Origin: Streptomyces cinnamoneus
Lineage (GTDB): Bacteria > Actinomycetota > Actinomycetes > Streptomycetales > Streptomycetaceae
Assembly: GCF_002939475.1 (NCBI RefSeq)
Contig: NZ_PKFQ01000001.1
Location: 3,035,001-3,099,000 of the forward strand
DNA: 64,000 bases
Direction: 5' to 3'
In this document: positions 1 through 8,708 of the stretch, piece by piece
Layout of the letters: each line of letters starts with the position of its first letter
How positions within the stretch are numbered: the first letter of the stretch is position 1
Notes under the pieces: model-generated
The model's database searches: none
What the model was told of the DNA's origin: nothing
What the model saw: the letters and a program-made list of their open reading frames with translations, nothing else
Translations under genes and position numbers: made by a program

Positions 1-1104
1 GTCGAGGGCGACCTCCTTGGTGTGGGGGAAGGTGGAGTCCACATGGGGGTAGTCCGTCTCGAAGGTGGCGTTGTCCCGTCCCACCGCATCGAGTGACGCG
101 ACTCCGTGTTTGTCCCGGAAGAAGCAACAGAAGATCTGCCGGTAGTAGTAGGTGGAGGGTGGTTCGGGAATCAGCTCGCGGACGCCGCCCCAGGCCCGGT
201 GCTCGCGCCAGACGTCATCGGCTCGCTCGAGGGTGTAGGGGATCCACCCCATCTGTCCTTCGCTGTAGGCGAGTTTCAAGCGGGGGAAGCGCACCAGGAC
301 ACCGCTGAAGAGGAAGTCGGCCATCGACGCCATGGCGTTGTTGAAGGACAGCGTCGCCTGCACGGCCACGGGGGCGTCGGGTGAGGCCGACGGCATTTGC
401 GAGGAGGAGCCGATGTGCATGTTGACGACGGTGTCCGACTCCTGGCAAGCGGCGAAGAAGGGGTCCCAGTATCCGGAGTGGATGCTGGGCAGCCCGAGGT
501 GTGTGGGGATCTCGCTGAAGGTCACCGCCCGTACGCCCCGGGCGGCGTTCCGCCGGATCTCGGCGACGGCGAGGCCGACGTCCCACAGCGGGATGAGACA
601 GAGCGGGACCAGCCGGCCGCCGCTGTCGCCGCACCATTCCTCGACCATCCAGTCGTTGTAGGCGCGCACGCAGGCCAGGGCGACCTCCTTGTCATGGGCC
701 TCGGAGAAGGTCTGTCCGCAGAAGCGGGGGAAGGTCGGGAAGCACAGCGACGCCTCGACGTGATTGAGGTCCATGTCCTTCAGTCGTTCGACCGGGTCCC
801 AGCAGCCGGGGCGCATTTCCGCGCGGGTGATCCCTTCGAGGGTCATCTGGTCCCGGTCGAAGCCGACGGCGGCGATGTTGCGCTTGTACGGGAAGCGGAG
901 GTCCTCGTAGATCCACCAGTCGGCGGGGGGACCGGCGGGGTCCATGGTGATGCGGTACTTCCCGCCGACGTATTCCAGCTCGCCGATGCCCTCGGTCAGC
1001 GGCCGTGGGCCGCGGTCGCGGTACTTCGCCGGGAGCCAGGTGTCGAAGAGGTGGGCCGGTTCGATCACGTGGTCGTCGACGCTGACGATGCGCGGCAGCT
1101 CCAT
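1..1104 (-). CDS. Amidohydrolase-family metal-dependent hydrolase (partial, 3' end off the window)
   Basis: An open frame of 368 codons starts at an ATG at 1104 and runs off the left edge, so the C-terminus is missing. The N-terminus begins MELPRIVSVDDHVIEP, the typical opening of the amidohydrolase 2 family (TIM-barrel metal hydrolases/decarboxylases), with the early DxH pattern at residues 10-12. Further family features are a conserved NMHIG segment near residue 228 and an ETDYPHVDSTFP segment near residue 350, which carries the Asp expected late in the barrel. It is transcribed away from the acyl-CoA ligase at 1248 and shares a 143-base control region with it, which suggests joint regulation in breakdown of an organic acid. 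The substrate cannot be told. The GGGAG upstream of the ATG supports this start. Confidence 0.85.
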   Translation of the reverse strand, partial: MELPRIVSVDDHVIEPAHLFDTWLPAKYRDRGPRPLTEGIGELEYVGGKYRITMDPAGPPADWWIYEDLRFPYKRNIAAVGFDRDQMTLEGITRAEMRPGCWDPVERLKDMDLNHVEASLCFPTFPRFCGQTFSEAHDKEVALACVRAYNDWMVEEWCGDSGGRLVPLCLIPLWDVGLAVAEIRRNAARGVRAVTFSEIPTHLGLPSIHSGYWDPFFAACQESDTVVNMHIGSSSQMPSASPDAPVAVQATLSFNNAMASMADFLFSGVLVRFPRLKLAYSEGQMGWIPYTLERADDVWREHRAWGGVRELIPEPPSTYYYRQIFCCFFRDKHGVASLDAVGRDNATFETDYPHVDSTFPHTKEVALD

Positions 1105-1130
1105 GGCACCCACTCCCGAATCGGTAATAC

Positions 1131-1145
1131 CTGACGGGGCGTCAG
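1131..1145. promoter_or_regulatory. Operator-like palindrome, copy 1
   Basis: CTGACG-GGG-CGTCAG is a perfect 6-base inverted repeat around 3 bases, 27 bases upstream of the amidohydrolase start. The same core recurs at 1218-1232. Such short palindromes in divergent catabolic promoters often bind TetR-family repressors; the identity of the regulator is inference. Confidence 0.6.
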
Positions 1146-1217
1146 TTCATCCTCGTGCGGAGGCTAGCCCGCGCCCCCTGGACCGGCAAGGCGTACCCGC
1201 CTACGCTCCGGTCCAAT

Positions 1218-1232
1218 ATGACGGTTCGTCAG
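1218..1232. promoter_or_regulatory. Operator-like palindrome, copy 2
   Basis: ATGACG-GTT-CGTCAG carries the same TGACG-N3-CGTCA core as the site at 1131, with centres 87 bases apart. It lies just upstream of the preferred ligase start at 1248. This argues against the alternative ATG at 1218, which would be inside the operator. Confidence 0.55.
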
Positions 1233-1247
1233 ATAGGTGGCGTCGTG

Positions 1248-2852
1248 ATGGAACCCGGTACCCCCGAGGAACTGGCCGGCTCACCGACCCTGTGGGAGCT
1301 GCTCGACCGCCGTGCGACGCTCACCCCCGGGGCGACAGCCCTCATCCAGGCCGACGAACCCGCCCGGCTACCGGACCGGCGGATGCCCCCGCAGCCGGTC
1401 TCCGCCACCGACCGGCGGCTCACCTTCGGGGAACTGCGCACCCGCGCCGAGCGGGTCGCCGCCTGGCTCCACACGCTCGGGGTGCGGGCCGGGAGCCGGG
1501 TGGTCTGGCAGCTGCCCACCCGCATCGAGACCGTCGTCCTGACCTTCGCGCTCGCCCGCCTCGGCGCCGTTCAGATACCCGTCATCCCCTCCGGCCGCGA
1601 CCGCGAGGTCGGCCACGCGCTGCGGGCCACGGGGGCGGAGTTCTTCGCCGTACCGGGGGTGTGGCGCGGTTTCGACCACGGCCTGATGGCCCACCGTCTC
1701 GCCCTGTCGCTGCCGGTCCCGCCGCTGGTGTTCACGGCGTACGAAGACATCCCGGAGGCCGATCCCGCGCCCCTCCCGCCGCCTCCGTCAGACGGGACGG
1801 CGGTCCGCTGGGTCCACTGGACCTCCGGTACGACCTCCGACCCCAAAGGGGTCCTGCACACCGACCGCAGTCTCATCGTCTCCGGCGCCTGCCTCGCCGA
1901 CGCGCTCGGCCTCACCCCGGACGACGTGGGCTCCATGGCCTTCCCCTACGCGCACGTGGCAGGCCCCGACTACACGGTGATGGTGCTCTTGCGCGGCTGC
2001 CCGGCCCTCCTCGTGGAGCACTTCGCCCTGCCGGACTCCCTCGGCGCCTACCGGCGGCACGGCGTCACCGTGGCAGGCGGCTCCACCGCCTTCTACTCGA
2101 TGTTCCTCGCCGCACAGCGCGAGGAGCCCGACCGCAGGCTGCTTCCCACGCTCCGGCTCCTCGCGGGAGGCGGCGCGCCCCGGCCTCCGGGGCTGTACCA
2201 CGACGTGGTGCGCGAGCTGGGCTGCGAGCTCGTCCACGGCTACGGCATGACCGAGGCCCCGATGATCACCATGGGGAGGCCCGGAGACCCGGCGGACAGG
2301 CTCGCCACGACAGAGGGACGGCCGCCCGCCGGCATGGAGATCCGCGTCGTGGGAAGCGAAGGCGACACGGTACCGGCCGGCACGGACGGGGAGATACGCC
2401 TGCGCGGCGAGGCCGTCTGCCAGGGCTACCTCGACCCGTCCGCCACAGCGGAAGCCTTCGATGCGGAGGGCTGTCTGCGCACCGGCGACCTCGGGCACCT
2501 CACCGAGGACGGGTATCTGGTCCTCACCGGGCGCATCAAGGACGTCATCATCCGCAAGGGCGAGAACATCTCCGCACAGGAGGTGGAGCAACTGCTGCAC
2601 AGCCACCCCGGCGTCGATGACGTCGCCGTCATCGGGCTGCCCGACGCCGAGCGCGGGGAACGCGTCTGCGCCGTCGTACAGCAGCCGGCTGGTGCCCCAC
2701 CACTGACCCTTGTGGAGGTGGCCGCCCACCTGGAGGCGGCCGGGCTGGCCCGGCACAAGATCCCCGAGCAGTTGGAGCTCGTCGGCTCACTGCCGCGCAA
2801 CGACACACTCCGCAAGGTCCTCAAGCACAAGCTGCGCGAGCGCTTCGCCTAG
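1248..2852 (+). CDS. AMP-dependent acyl-CoA synthetase/ligase
   Basis: This 534-residue enzyme of the ANL superfamily activates a carboxylic acid as an acyl-adenylate and transfers it to CoA. The P-loop-like A3 motif TSGTTSDPKGV is at residues 192-202. A YGMTEAP segment (A5) lies near residue 355. The C-terminal subdomain carries GRIKDVIIRKGENIS and the catalytic-lysine region LRKVLK near the end. The ATG at 1248 is preferred because GGTGG sits 7 bases upstream; in-frame ATGs at 1155 and 1218 lie further 5', and the latter falls within the palindrome. It is divergent from the amidohydrolase and convergent with the pseudokinase gene. Length is normal for the family. The acid substrate is unknown. 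Confidence 0.9.
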   Translation: MEPGTPEELAGSPTLWELLDRRATLTPGATALIQADEPARLPDRRMPPQPVSATDRRLTFGELRTRAERVAAWLHTLGVRAGSRVVWQLPTRIETVVLTFALARLGAVQIPVIPSGRDREVGHALRATGAEFFAVPGVWRGFDHGLMAHRLALSLPVPPLVFTAYEDIPEADPAPLPPPPSDGTAVRWVHWTSGTTSDPKGVLHTDRSLIVSGACLADALGLTPDDVGSMAFPYAHVAGPDYTVMVLLRGCPALLVEHFALPDSLGAYRRHGVTVAGGSTAFYSMFLAAQREEPDRRLLPTLRLLAGGGAPRPPGLYHDVVRELGCELVHGYGMTEAPMITMGRPGDPADRLATTEGRPPAGMEIRVVGSEGDTVPAGTDGEIRLRGEAVCQGYLDPSATAEAFDAEGCLRTGDLGHLTEDGYLVLTGRIKDVIIRKGENISAQEVEQLLHSHPGVDDVAVIGLPDAERGERVCAVVQQPAGAPPLTLVEVAAHLEAAGLARHKIPEQLELVGSLPRNDTLRKVLKHKLRERFA

Positions 2853-2884
2853 AGCGCGGGAGCCGCCGCGCCCGTGTCCCGCGC

Positions 2885-5623
2885 TCAGCCCTCCGCGCGG
2901 TACGTGGCGGTGGCCTGCTCGAAGAACGCGTCCACCGAACGCTGCTCGTCCATCGGCCCCCTCACCAGCAGCAGGTGATAGCGGCCTCCCAGGATCATCG
3001 CCGCGTTGCGCACATAGACCTGGCGGCCGCTGCTGTCGTTCCAGTTGAACGTGCCCTCCGCCGTGGCCGTCCCACCGACGTCGATGCGGCGCAGGCCTGA
3101 GGCGCCCGACCAGGTCGACGAGCGGTACGGGGCCAGTTCGGGCTCCTTCTCCTGCTGGTAGGTCATGGGGTCGCCGCCGAACTCCGACACCTTGTCGCGC
3201 CCCGGCACCACGATCAGCTCGTAGTCGCCGCCCACGTAGACGACCTGGCCGCGTTCGTTCTCGCCGCGCCGCTGCCAGTTGGCGGCCACGGCCACCATGA
3301 AGCCCTTGGGGTCCTTGCGCAGGGTGAAGCCCTTGGCGGTGCCGGTGGTCTCCTCGGTCGGGTCGCCCTGGATCCCCGAGGCGGACGTCCGGCCCATGCT
3401 CCCCCCGCCACCGGGCCGGTCGGGTGCGGCGCTGAGCGCTCCGGCGGCACCCGTGTGGTCCGACGGAGTCCTGCCCTCGTCCTGCTCGGCGCGCGGCATG
3501 AACAGCAGGGCGTACAGCACCGCCCCGATGAGGGCGAGCAGGATGACGCCGAGCAGCAGCCGGCCGAGGCGGTGGGGGGCGGGGGCGGTGCGCACCCGCT
3601 GCTCCTGCAGGTGCCCCGTGCTGTGGAAGGCGCTGCGCTCACCGGCCTGCCCGGCCTTGAGGGTCTCCTTGGCGGTTCTCTTGTGCCGGCCGTGCACGGC
3701 GGCCGCCGGTTCGGCGGACGCGGTGGACGTGCGGCCACGCCGGCGGCGGACGAGTTCGCCGCGACGCCGGATGACGGGCAGCCGCCGGCCGTCGGCGGGA
3801 ACGGGAGCACCGATGGACGGCACGGTGACCGTACGGCTGCCGATGTCCGGCTCCGGCGCCGAGCGGATCAGGGAGCGCAGCCAGCCGCGCAGCTCCTCGA
3901 ACTCGGGACGCTCGGACGGGTCCTTGCGCATGAGCGACTCGACGACGGGACGCAGCGCCCCGCACTCCTCCGCGTAGGCGGGCGGTTCCGCGCAGACGAC
4001 CTGAACGAGTTCGGCGGTGCTGTCCTCGGGGTAGGGGGCGTGCCCCTGGACGACCCGGAAGAGCAGCGCGCCCAGTGCCCACAGGTCGGCGGCGGGCCCG
4101 ACGGGGGGCGCGAGCTGCCAGTTCTCCTGCACCGGCCAGGCCTGTTCTGGCGCCCAGCGTTCGGTGACGGCGCCCACCACGACCATGCGCGCCTGCCGGG
4201 CCCTTTCGGCGGCGAGGGCGCCACCGGGGACGGCGGTGTAGGCCCAGCTCTCCGACACGGGGCGGCTGCCGGGGGCGAGCTCGGCGGTGCCGGGCTTGCG
4301 GGCCTCGGGCGTGCCGGCGCCCGGTACGGCGGGCGAGGAGGTGCCGCCGCCCTTGGCGGCCGGCTCGCGGCTTCCGTTCGTGCCGGGGCGTTCGGTACGG
4401 GCCGGGGCGGGCGAGGGGCCGTGGACCAGGGCGTCCGCGTTCCACGGCGGGGTGGACTCGGGCGCGGGGGCCGTGCCGCTGGCGGCGCTGCCGCCGCCCC
4501 AGGTCGAGGCGCCGGTCGCCGGGAGGCCGGCTGCTTCCGCCGCCGCGCGGGCGGCGGCGGCCCGGGCGGCCGCGTGATAGGCGGCGATCGCTCCCGAGCG
4601 CACGGCGCGGGCGTTCAGCGCCTCCTCCCGCCCATCGGCGACGTCGGGGAGGGCGAAACCGCCGGCGGCACCCTGGTCGCGGTAGGCCGGGCCGCCCTGT
4701 GGCGGCACCCCGGCACCCCGCGTGCCGGAGGCGGCCACCGTTCCGTAGGCGCCCTTCGAGGCGGGCCGGCCGGCGCTTCCGGGAACCGCCGGGCCGCCCT
4801 GCGTCGCCTTCGGCCCGGGCTGACCCGCCCGCGTCTGGGGCGGCACCACGGCCCCGCGCCCGCCGGCCGGGCCACCGCCGCCCGTCTTGCCGGGGCCCGG
4901 GTCCGCGCTGACGCCCGGAGCGGTCGGCCCTGCGCCCTGCCCCGTCCCACCGGCGGAACCGCCCCGGGCGGTGACCGGACGGGGCACGGGGTCATAGCCG
5001 CAGAGGGCCTCCTCGGCGGCACCTGCGGCCAGGCCCGTGAGGATGGCGCGACCGTCGTCGCAGATGAGCACCGTGCGGGCGGTGATGTTGCGGTGGGTCC
5101 AGCCCTGGGAGTGCAGGGCCCGCAGGGCGGTGAGGACGTCGGCGGCCACCTCGGCCGCGCGGTGCGGAGAGAGGGTGCGCTCGGCCAGGAGGGCGGCGAG
5201 CGGGCGGGCGGAGACCAGTTCGCTGATGATCCAGAGACTGCCGGCCTCGGCGAACACGTGGAAGACCTGGTCGAGTCTGGGGTGGTCGGGGACCTGCGCG
5301 GCGGCGCTCGCGGCCACCAGTGCGCGGCGCACCGCCGGGTCGGCGGCCTTCGGGTTCCCGCGCCCCGCGTGTCCGGCGCCCCGGCCCCCGGGGCCGGTCG
5401 GCCCGGCTCCGTAGGGGCGCTCGTCGCCCAGGACCTCGGCGTCCACGACCTCCGGCAGCGGAATCTGCCGGACCAGGACCTCCTGGCCGCTGTAGGTGTC
5501 GAAGGCCCTCGTCTCCACGAGGTCGAACGCCTCGGAGGGGGGCAGCGGCAGGCGGTAACGGTCGGCGAGCACCCGGCCCGCGTAGTCGTCCACGACGCCT
5601 CCCCAAACGTGCGATCCGCCCAC
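2885..5623 (-). CDS. Membrane-anchored Ser/Thr pseudokinase with a very long insertion
   Basis: This 912-residue protein has recognisable kinase landmarks but lacks catalytic residues. The catalytic loop reads THRNITARTVL (residues 177-186), with Asn where active kinases have Asp. The DFG motif is replaced by LTGLAAG (195-201). A Pro/Gly/Ala-rich insert of roughly 280 residues (about 205-485) separates this from WAPEQ (490-494, the APE position) and DLWALGALLF (513-522). A transmembrane helix is at 688-709, followed by an external domain of about 200 residues. It is probably a regulatory or scaffold protein rather than an enzyme. It lies just downstream of the active kinase gene on the same strand, 212 bases away. 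The start is uncertain within the first 11 codons (GTG alternatives). Confidence 0.85.
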   Translation of the reverse strand: MGGSHVWGGVVDDYAGRVLADRYRLPLPPSEAFDLVETRAFDTYSGQEVLVRQIPLPEVVDAEVLGDERPYGAGPTGPGGRGAGHAGRGNPKAADPAVRRALVAASAAAQVPDHPRLDQVFHVFAEAGSLWIISELVSARPLAALLAERTLSPHRAAEVAADVLTALRALHSQGWTHRNITARTVLICDDGRAILTGLAAGAAEEALCGYDPVPRPVTARGGSAGGTGQGAGPTAPGVSADPGPGKTGGGGPAGGRGAVVPPQTRAGQPGPKATQGGPAVPGSAGRPASKGAYGTVAASGTRGAGVPPQGGPAYRDQGAAGGFALPDVADGREEALNARAVRSGAIAAYHAAARAAAARAAAEAAGLPATGASTWGGGSAASGTAPAPESTPPWNADALVHGPSPAPARTERPGTNGSREPAAKGGGTSSPAVPGAGTPEARKPGTAELAPGSRPVSESWAYTAVPGGALAAERARQARMVVVGAVTERWAPEQAWPVQENWQLAPPVGPAADLWALGALLFRVVQGHAPYPEDSTAELVQVVCAEPPAYAEECGALRPVVESLMRKDPSERPEFEELRGWLRSLIRSAPEPDIGSRTVTVPSIGAPVPADGRRLPVIRRRGELVRRRRGRTSTASAEPAAAVHGRHKRTAKETLKAGQAGERSAFHSTGHLQEQRVRTAPAPHRLGRLLLGVILLALIGAVLYALLFMPRAEQDEGRTPSDHTGAAGALSAAPDRPGGGGSMGRTSASGIQGDPTEETTGTAKGFTLRKDPKGFMVAVAANWQRRGENERGQVVYVGGDYELIVVPGRDKVSEFGGDPMTYQQEKEPELAPYRSSTWSGASGLRRIDVGGTATAEGTFNWNDSSGRQVYVRNAAMILGGRYHLLLVRGPMDEQRSVDAFFEQATATYRAEG

Positions 5624-5835
5624 TCGTGCGATCCACCGCCATCGGCCGAACGACCGTCAAAGCCGGTCAGTCCGATGCTTATTGCGGTTGCGTACGGTCC
5701 ACGACGACTCACGATACGTGCCGAAGCCGCCCCTTCGGGCCCGTACGGCTCAGTACGTCCCCGGCACGCCGCGCGGTATGCCTCCGTGCGCCTCCCCGTG
5801 CTCCCCGTGCTTCCCGCGCTCCCCGGCCGCCGGGG

Positions 5836-7413
5836 CTAGGGGGTGTCCGAGAAGGGGTGCGAGGGCGTCGCCGCGGTGGGCGCGGTCCACGGCACGGAGA
5901 CGGAGACCGCCGCCTTCTTGTGCGAAGGGGACGAACCGTTCTTACCGTCGTCGTCCCCGCCCAGCGTGAGGGCGAGCACGGTGCCGATGACGGCCAGCGC
6001 GATGACGACGACCGCGATGAGCAGCGCACGGCGCGGTACGACGTCCGTGATCGACGCACGGCCGTAGGTGCCGGTGCGCATGCCCCGGCCGCTCCGGGCG
6101 TTCGCGGCGACACTGCCCACCCGCAGCTTCACGGGCTGCCCCGGGCCGTCCGACTGCGCGGTGACCGACGAACCCGCCGGCGTGGCGTCCCTCAGGGGCC
6201 TGAAGGCACCGGACGTCCGCCCGGTGGCCGCACCGCCCGGACGCGAGCCGCGCCCGGCGGACGACGCCCCGGAGGCGGGGCGGGAGCCGGACGGATCCGC
6301 CGGGGAGTCCGCCGAAGCGGAGCGCGAGGACGGGGCGGGCGCGGACGACCGCTTGTCGCCGCTCCGGCCGAAGCCGTCCCGCCTGGCCTTGTAGGACGCG
6401 CTCGACGAGGTGCCGGCGGAGGGCTTGAAGTCCGGCTTGGCCGGGGCCTTGGGCGAGGCGCCCGAGCCCGGGCCCGTCGGCCGGCCCTGACCGTCCGGCA
6501 TGGACGGCATGACGATCGCCTGGGTGGCATCCAGGTCCGGAGTCGGCTCCGGCGGCTTGGGCAGCCGCTCGTCCGGGGCGTTCACGGCGTTGGTCAGCAG
6601 TGCCCGCGCGCCGGCCTCGTCCAGCCGCTTCTGCGGGTCCTTGGCGAGCAGCCCGTACATGACGCCCTCCAGGGGACCGGCGTTCTTCGGCGGTCCCAGG
6701 GGCTCGGTCATGACGGCCGTCAGCGTCGCTATGGCCGAACCCTTGTCGTACGGAGGCATGCCTTCCACGGCCGCGTACAGCAGACCGCCCAGCGACCACA
6801 GGTCGGCGGGCGGACCGGGCTTCTGGCCACGGGCCCGTTCGGGCGATATGTACGAGGGGGCGCCTACGAGCATGCCGGTCGAGGTGACCGACGGGTCACC
6901 CTCGACCTGGGCGATGCCGAAGTCGGTCAGGACGACACGGCCGTCGTCCGCGATGAGCACGTTCGACGGCTTCACGTCGCGGTGCAGGATGCCCTCGCGG
7001 TGCGCGGCACGCAGCACGTCGAGCACGGCCAGGCCGACCTCGGCGGCTCTGCGCCACTTCAGGGGGCCGTCCTCACGGATGACGTCGGCGAGCGAGCGGC
7101 CCTCGATGAGTTCCATGACGATCCACGGCCGGTCGTCCTCGTGGACCACGTCGTAGACGGTGACCGCGCCCGCGCTGCGGATGCGGGCGATCGCCTTGGC
7201 CTCGCGCAGCGTGCGCGTGATGAGGCGGCGCTTCTCGTCCTCGTCGATGTTGGCCGGGAAGCGCAACTCCTTGACCGCCACCGTGCGGCCCAGCGTCTCG
7301 TCGGTCGCCCGCCAGACCGTGCCCATGCCACCACGCCCCAGGACGCCCCCGAGGCGGTACCGCCCGGCCAGGAGGCGCCCTGCCGTGCCCTGCGTCTGCT
7401 CCGCCTCCGACAT
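5836..7413 (-). CDS. Eukaryotic-type Ser/Thr protein kinase, membrane-bound
   Basis: This 525-residue kinase has all catalytic features: glycine loop GRGGMGTV (26-33), Lys48 in AVKEL, HRDVKPSN (144-151), DFG (164-166) and SPERARG in the activation segment. After the kinase domain comes a long Pro/Ser/Ala-rich linker, then one transmembrane helix (about 463-486) and a short external tail of about 39 residues without PASTA repeats. The ATG at 7413 is preceded by AGAGGGG and gives the normal N-terminus; an upstream in-frame start at 7467 has no such support. It is paired with the pseudokinase downstream. Streptomyces kinases in this chromosomal neighbourhood have been linked to spore-wall synthesis; applying that here is inference. 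Confidence 0.93.
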   Translation of the reverse strand: MSEAEQTQGTAGRLLAGRYRLGGVLGRGGMGTVWRATDETLGRTVAVKELRFPANIDEDEKRRLITRTLREAKAIARIRSAGAVTVYDVVHEDDRPWIVMELIEGRSLADVIREDGPLKWRRAAEVGLAVLDVLRAAHREGILHRDVKPSNVLIADDGRVVLTDFGIAQVEGDPSVTSTGMLVGAPSYISPERARGQKPGPPADLWSLGGLLYAAVEGMPPYDKGSAIATLTAVMTEPLGPPKNAGPLEGVMYGLLAKDPQKRLDEAGARALLTNAVNAPDERLPKPPEPTPDLDATQAIVMPSMPDGQGRPTGPGSGASPKAPAKPDFKPSAGTSSSASYKARRDGFGRSGDKRSSAPAPSSRSASADSPADPSGSRPASGASSAGRGSRPGGAATGRTSGAFRPLRDATPAGSSVTAQSDGPGQPVKLRVGSVAANARSGRGMRTGTYGRASITDVVPRRALLIAVVVIALAVIGTVLALTLGGDDDGKNGSSPSHKKAAVSVSVPWTAPTAATPSHPFSDTP

Positions 7414-7527
7414 GCGTCCCCTCTGGCAATCAGCTCTGCGACCAACCGACCCTGGCAGAGCGACCATTGTCTCTCATCCGCGGACCGGCGGTAGGCCAGG
7501 GTCCGGAGGGCCCTGGATGATGGGCAC

Positions 7528-8685
7528 ATGCCGACGCGAACCACCCACCCGCGCCTCACCTCGGCCCTGGCCGTGGTGTGCTGCACTGTGACGGCATGGG
7601 TGACGACGGCATGCGGAGGCGTCGTCGCCCGCTCTCCTGTTCTACAGGACCTCGTTTCGGAGCGCACGGTTCCCGGCGCTGCCGAGCTGTCACAAGATGC
7701 TCACGGGACGGTCCGGTTCGCCACGGCCGGGGTCGCGGACGTGCGGACGGGGCGGCGGATCGGGCTGACGGACCGCTTCCGCGCGGGGAGCATCACCAAG
7801 ACGGTGGTCGCCACCGTCACCCTCCAGCTCGTGGCAGAACACCGGCTGAACCTGGACGATCCGGTCGCCGAGCACCTGCCCGCACCGAACGCCACCGCCC
7901 TGACGGGCGCCGAGCGGGGCCGGACGGTCACGGTCCGCCAACTCCTGACCCACACCAGCGGGCTGTTCTCCTACACGGACGACGACGCGTTCTTCCGCCG
8001 GTTCTTCGGACAGGGGTTCACGGAGCACCGCTACGAGTCCCACACGCCCGACGCCCTCCTGGGCACCGCGCTGGCGCACGCCCCGTACGGGCCGCCCGGG
8101 ACCCGCTACCGCTACTCCAACACCGACTATCTGCTCCTCGGTATGGTCATCCGTCAGGTCACCGGCCACTCGTACGCCGTGGAGGCGACGCGCCGCATCA
8201 TCGTTCCCCTGCGCCTGACCGGCACCAGCTTTCCCGGCACGCGGGCCACCCTGCCCCTGCCGCACGGCCGCGCCTACAGCGCGGCGACGGGTGACGCCCC
8301 GGGCGCGAAGGGCCTCACCGACGTCACCGACCTCAATCCGTCCGCCGCGGGCGCCGCCGGGGAGATGGTCTCCACCCTGCCCGACCTCAACCGATTCTTC
8401 GCGGCCCTCCTCTCAGGCACCCTGCTGCCGCCGGCCGAGCTGCGGGCGATGCGGGACACGTCCCTCTCGGGCGGGAGCTACGGCATGGGCGTGTTCCCGG
8501 TGCGGCTGCCGTGCCGGCGCACCGTATGGGGCCACAACGGCGAGATCACCGGTTCGTACGTGCAGACGCTCGGCACCGCCGACGGCCGACATGTGGTCAG
8601 TTTCCGGACCAACAGCGACACACGTCTGTCCTCCCTGGCCCAAACGAAGCTCCTCGCCACGGAGTTCTGTTCAACCGACGGGTAA
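7528..8685 (+). CDS. Secreted serine hydrolase of the beta-lactamase/DD-peptidase family
   Basis: This 385-residue class C beta-lactamase-like (AmpC/DD-carboxypeptidase) protein has the three active-site motifs: SITK at 88-91 (nucleophile Ser88, Lys91), YSN at 196-198 and HNG at 336-338 in place of KTG. An N-terminal hydrophobic segment ending near TTACGG suggests export; Cys29 could be a weak lipobox cysteine, but the -3 residue is Thr, not Leu. Likely substrates are peptidoglycan peptides, esters or beta-lactams; the sequence does not decide among them. It is convergent with glpD. Confidence 0.88.
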   Translation: MPTRTTHPRLTSALAVVCCTVTAWVTTACGGVVARSPVLQDLVSERTVPGAAELSQDAHGTVRFATAGVADVRTGRRIGLTDRFRAGSITKTVVATVTLQLVAEHRLNLDDPVAEHLPAPNATALTGAERGRTVTVRQLLTHTSGLFSYTDDDAFFRRFFGQGFTEHRYESHTPDALLGTALAHAPYGPPGTRYRYSNTDYLLLGMVIRQVTGHSYAVEATRRIIVPLRLTGTSFPGTRATLPLPHGRAYSAATGDAPGAKGLTDVTDLNPSAAGAAGEMVSTLPDLNRFFAALLSGTLLPPAELRAMRDTSLSGGSYGMGVFPVRLPCRRTVWGHNGEITGSYVQTLGTADGRHVVSFRTNSDTRLSSLAQTKLLATEFCSTDG

Positions 8686-8708
8686 TCACATCTATCGGGA
8701 CATCCGCA

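Noticed and set aside
1155..1247. Longer N-terminus for the acyl-CoA ligase
   Set aside because: The extension covers the palindrome and has no ribosome-binding site; the start at 1248 fits the family N-terminus.
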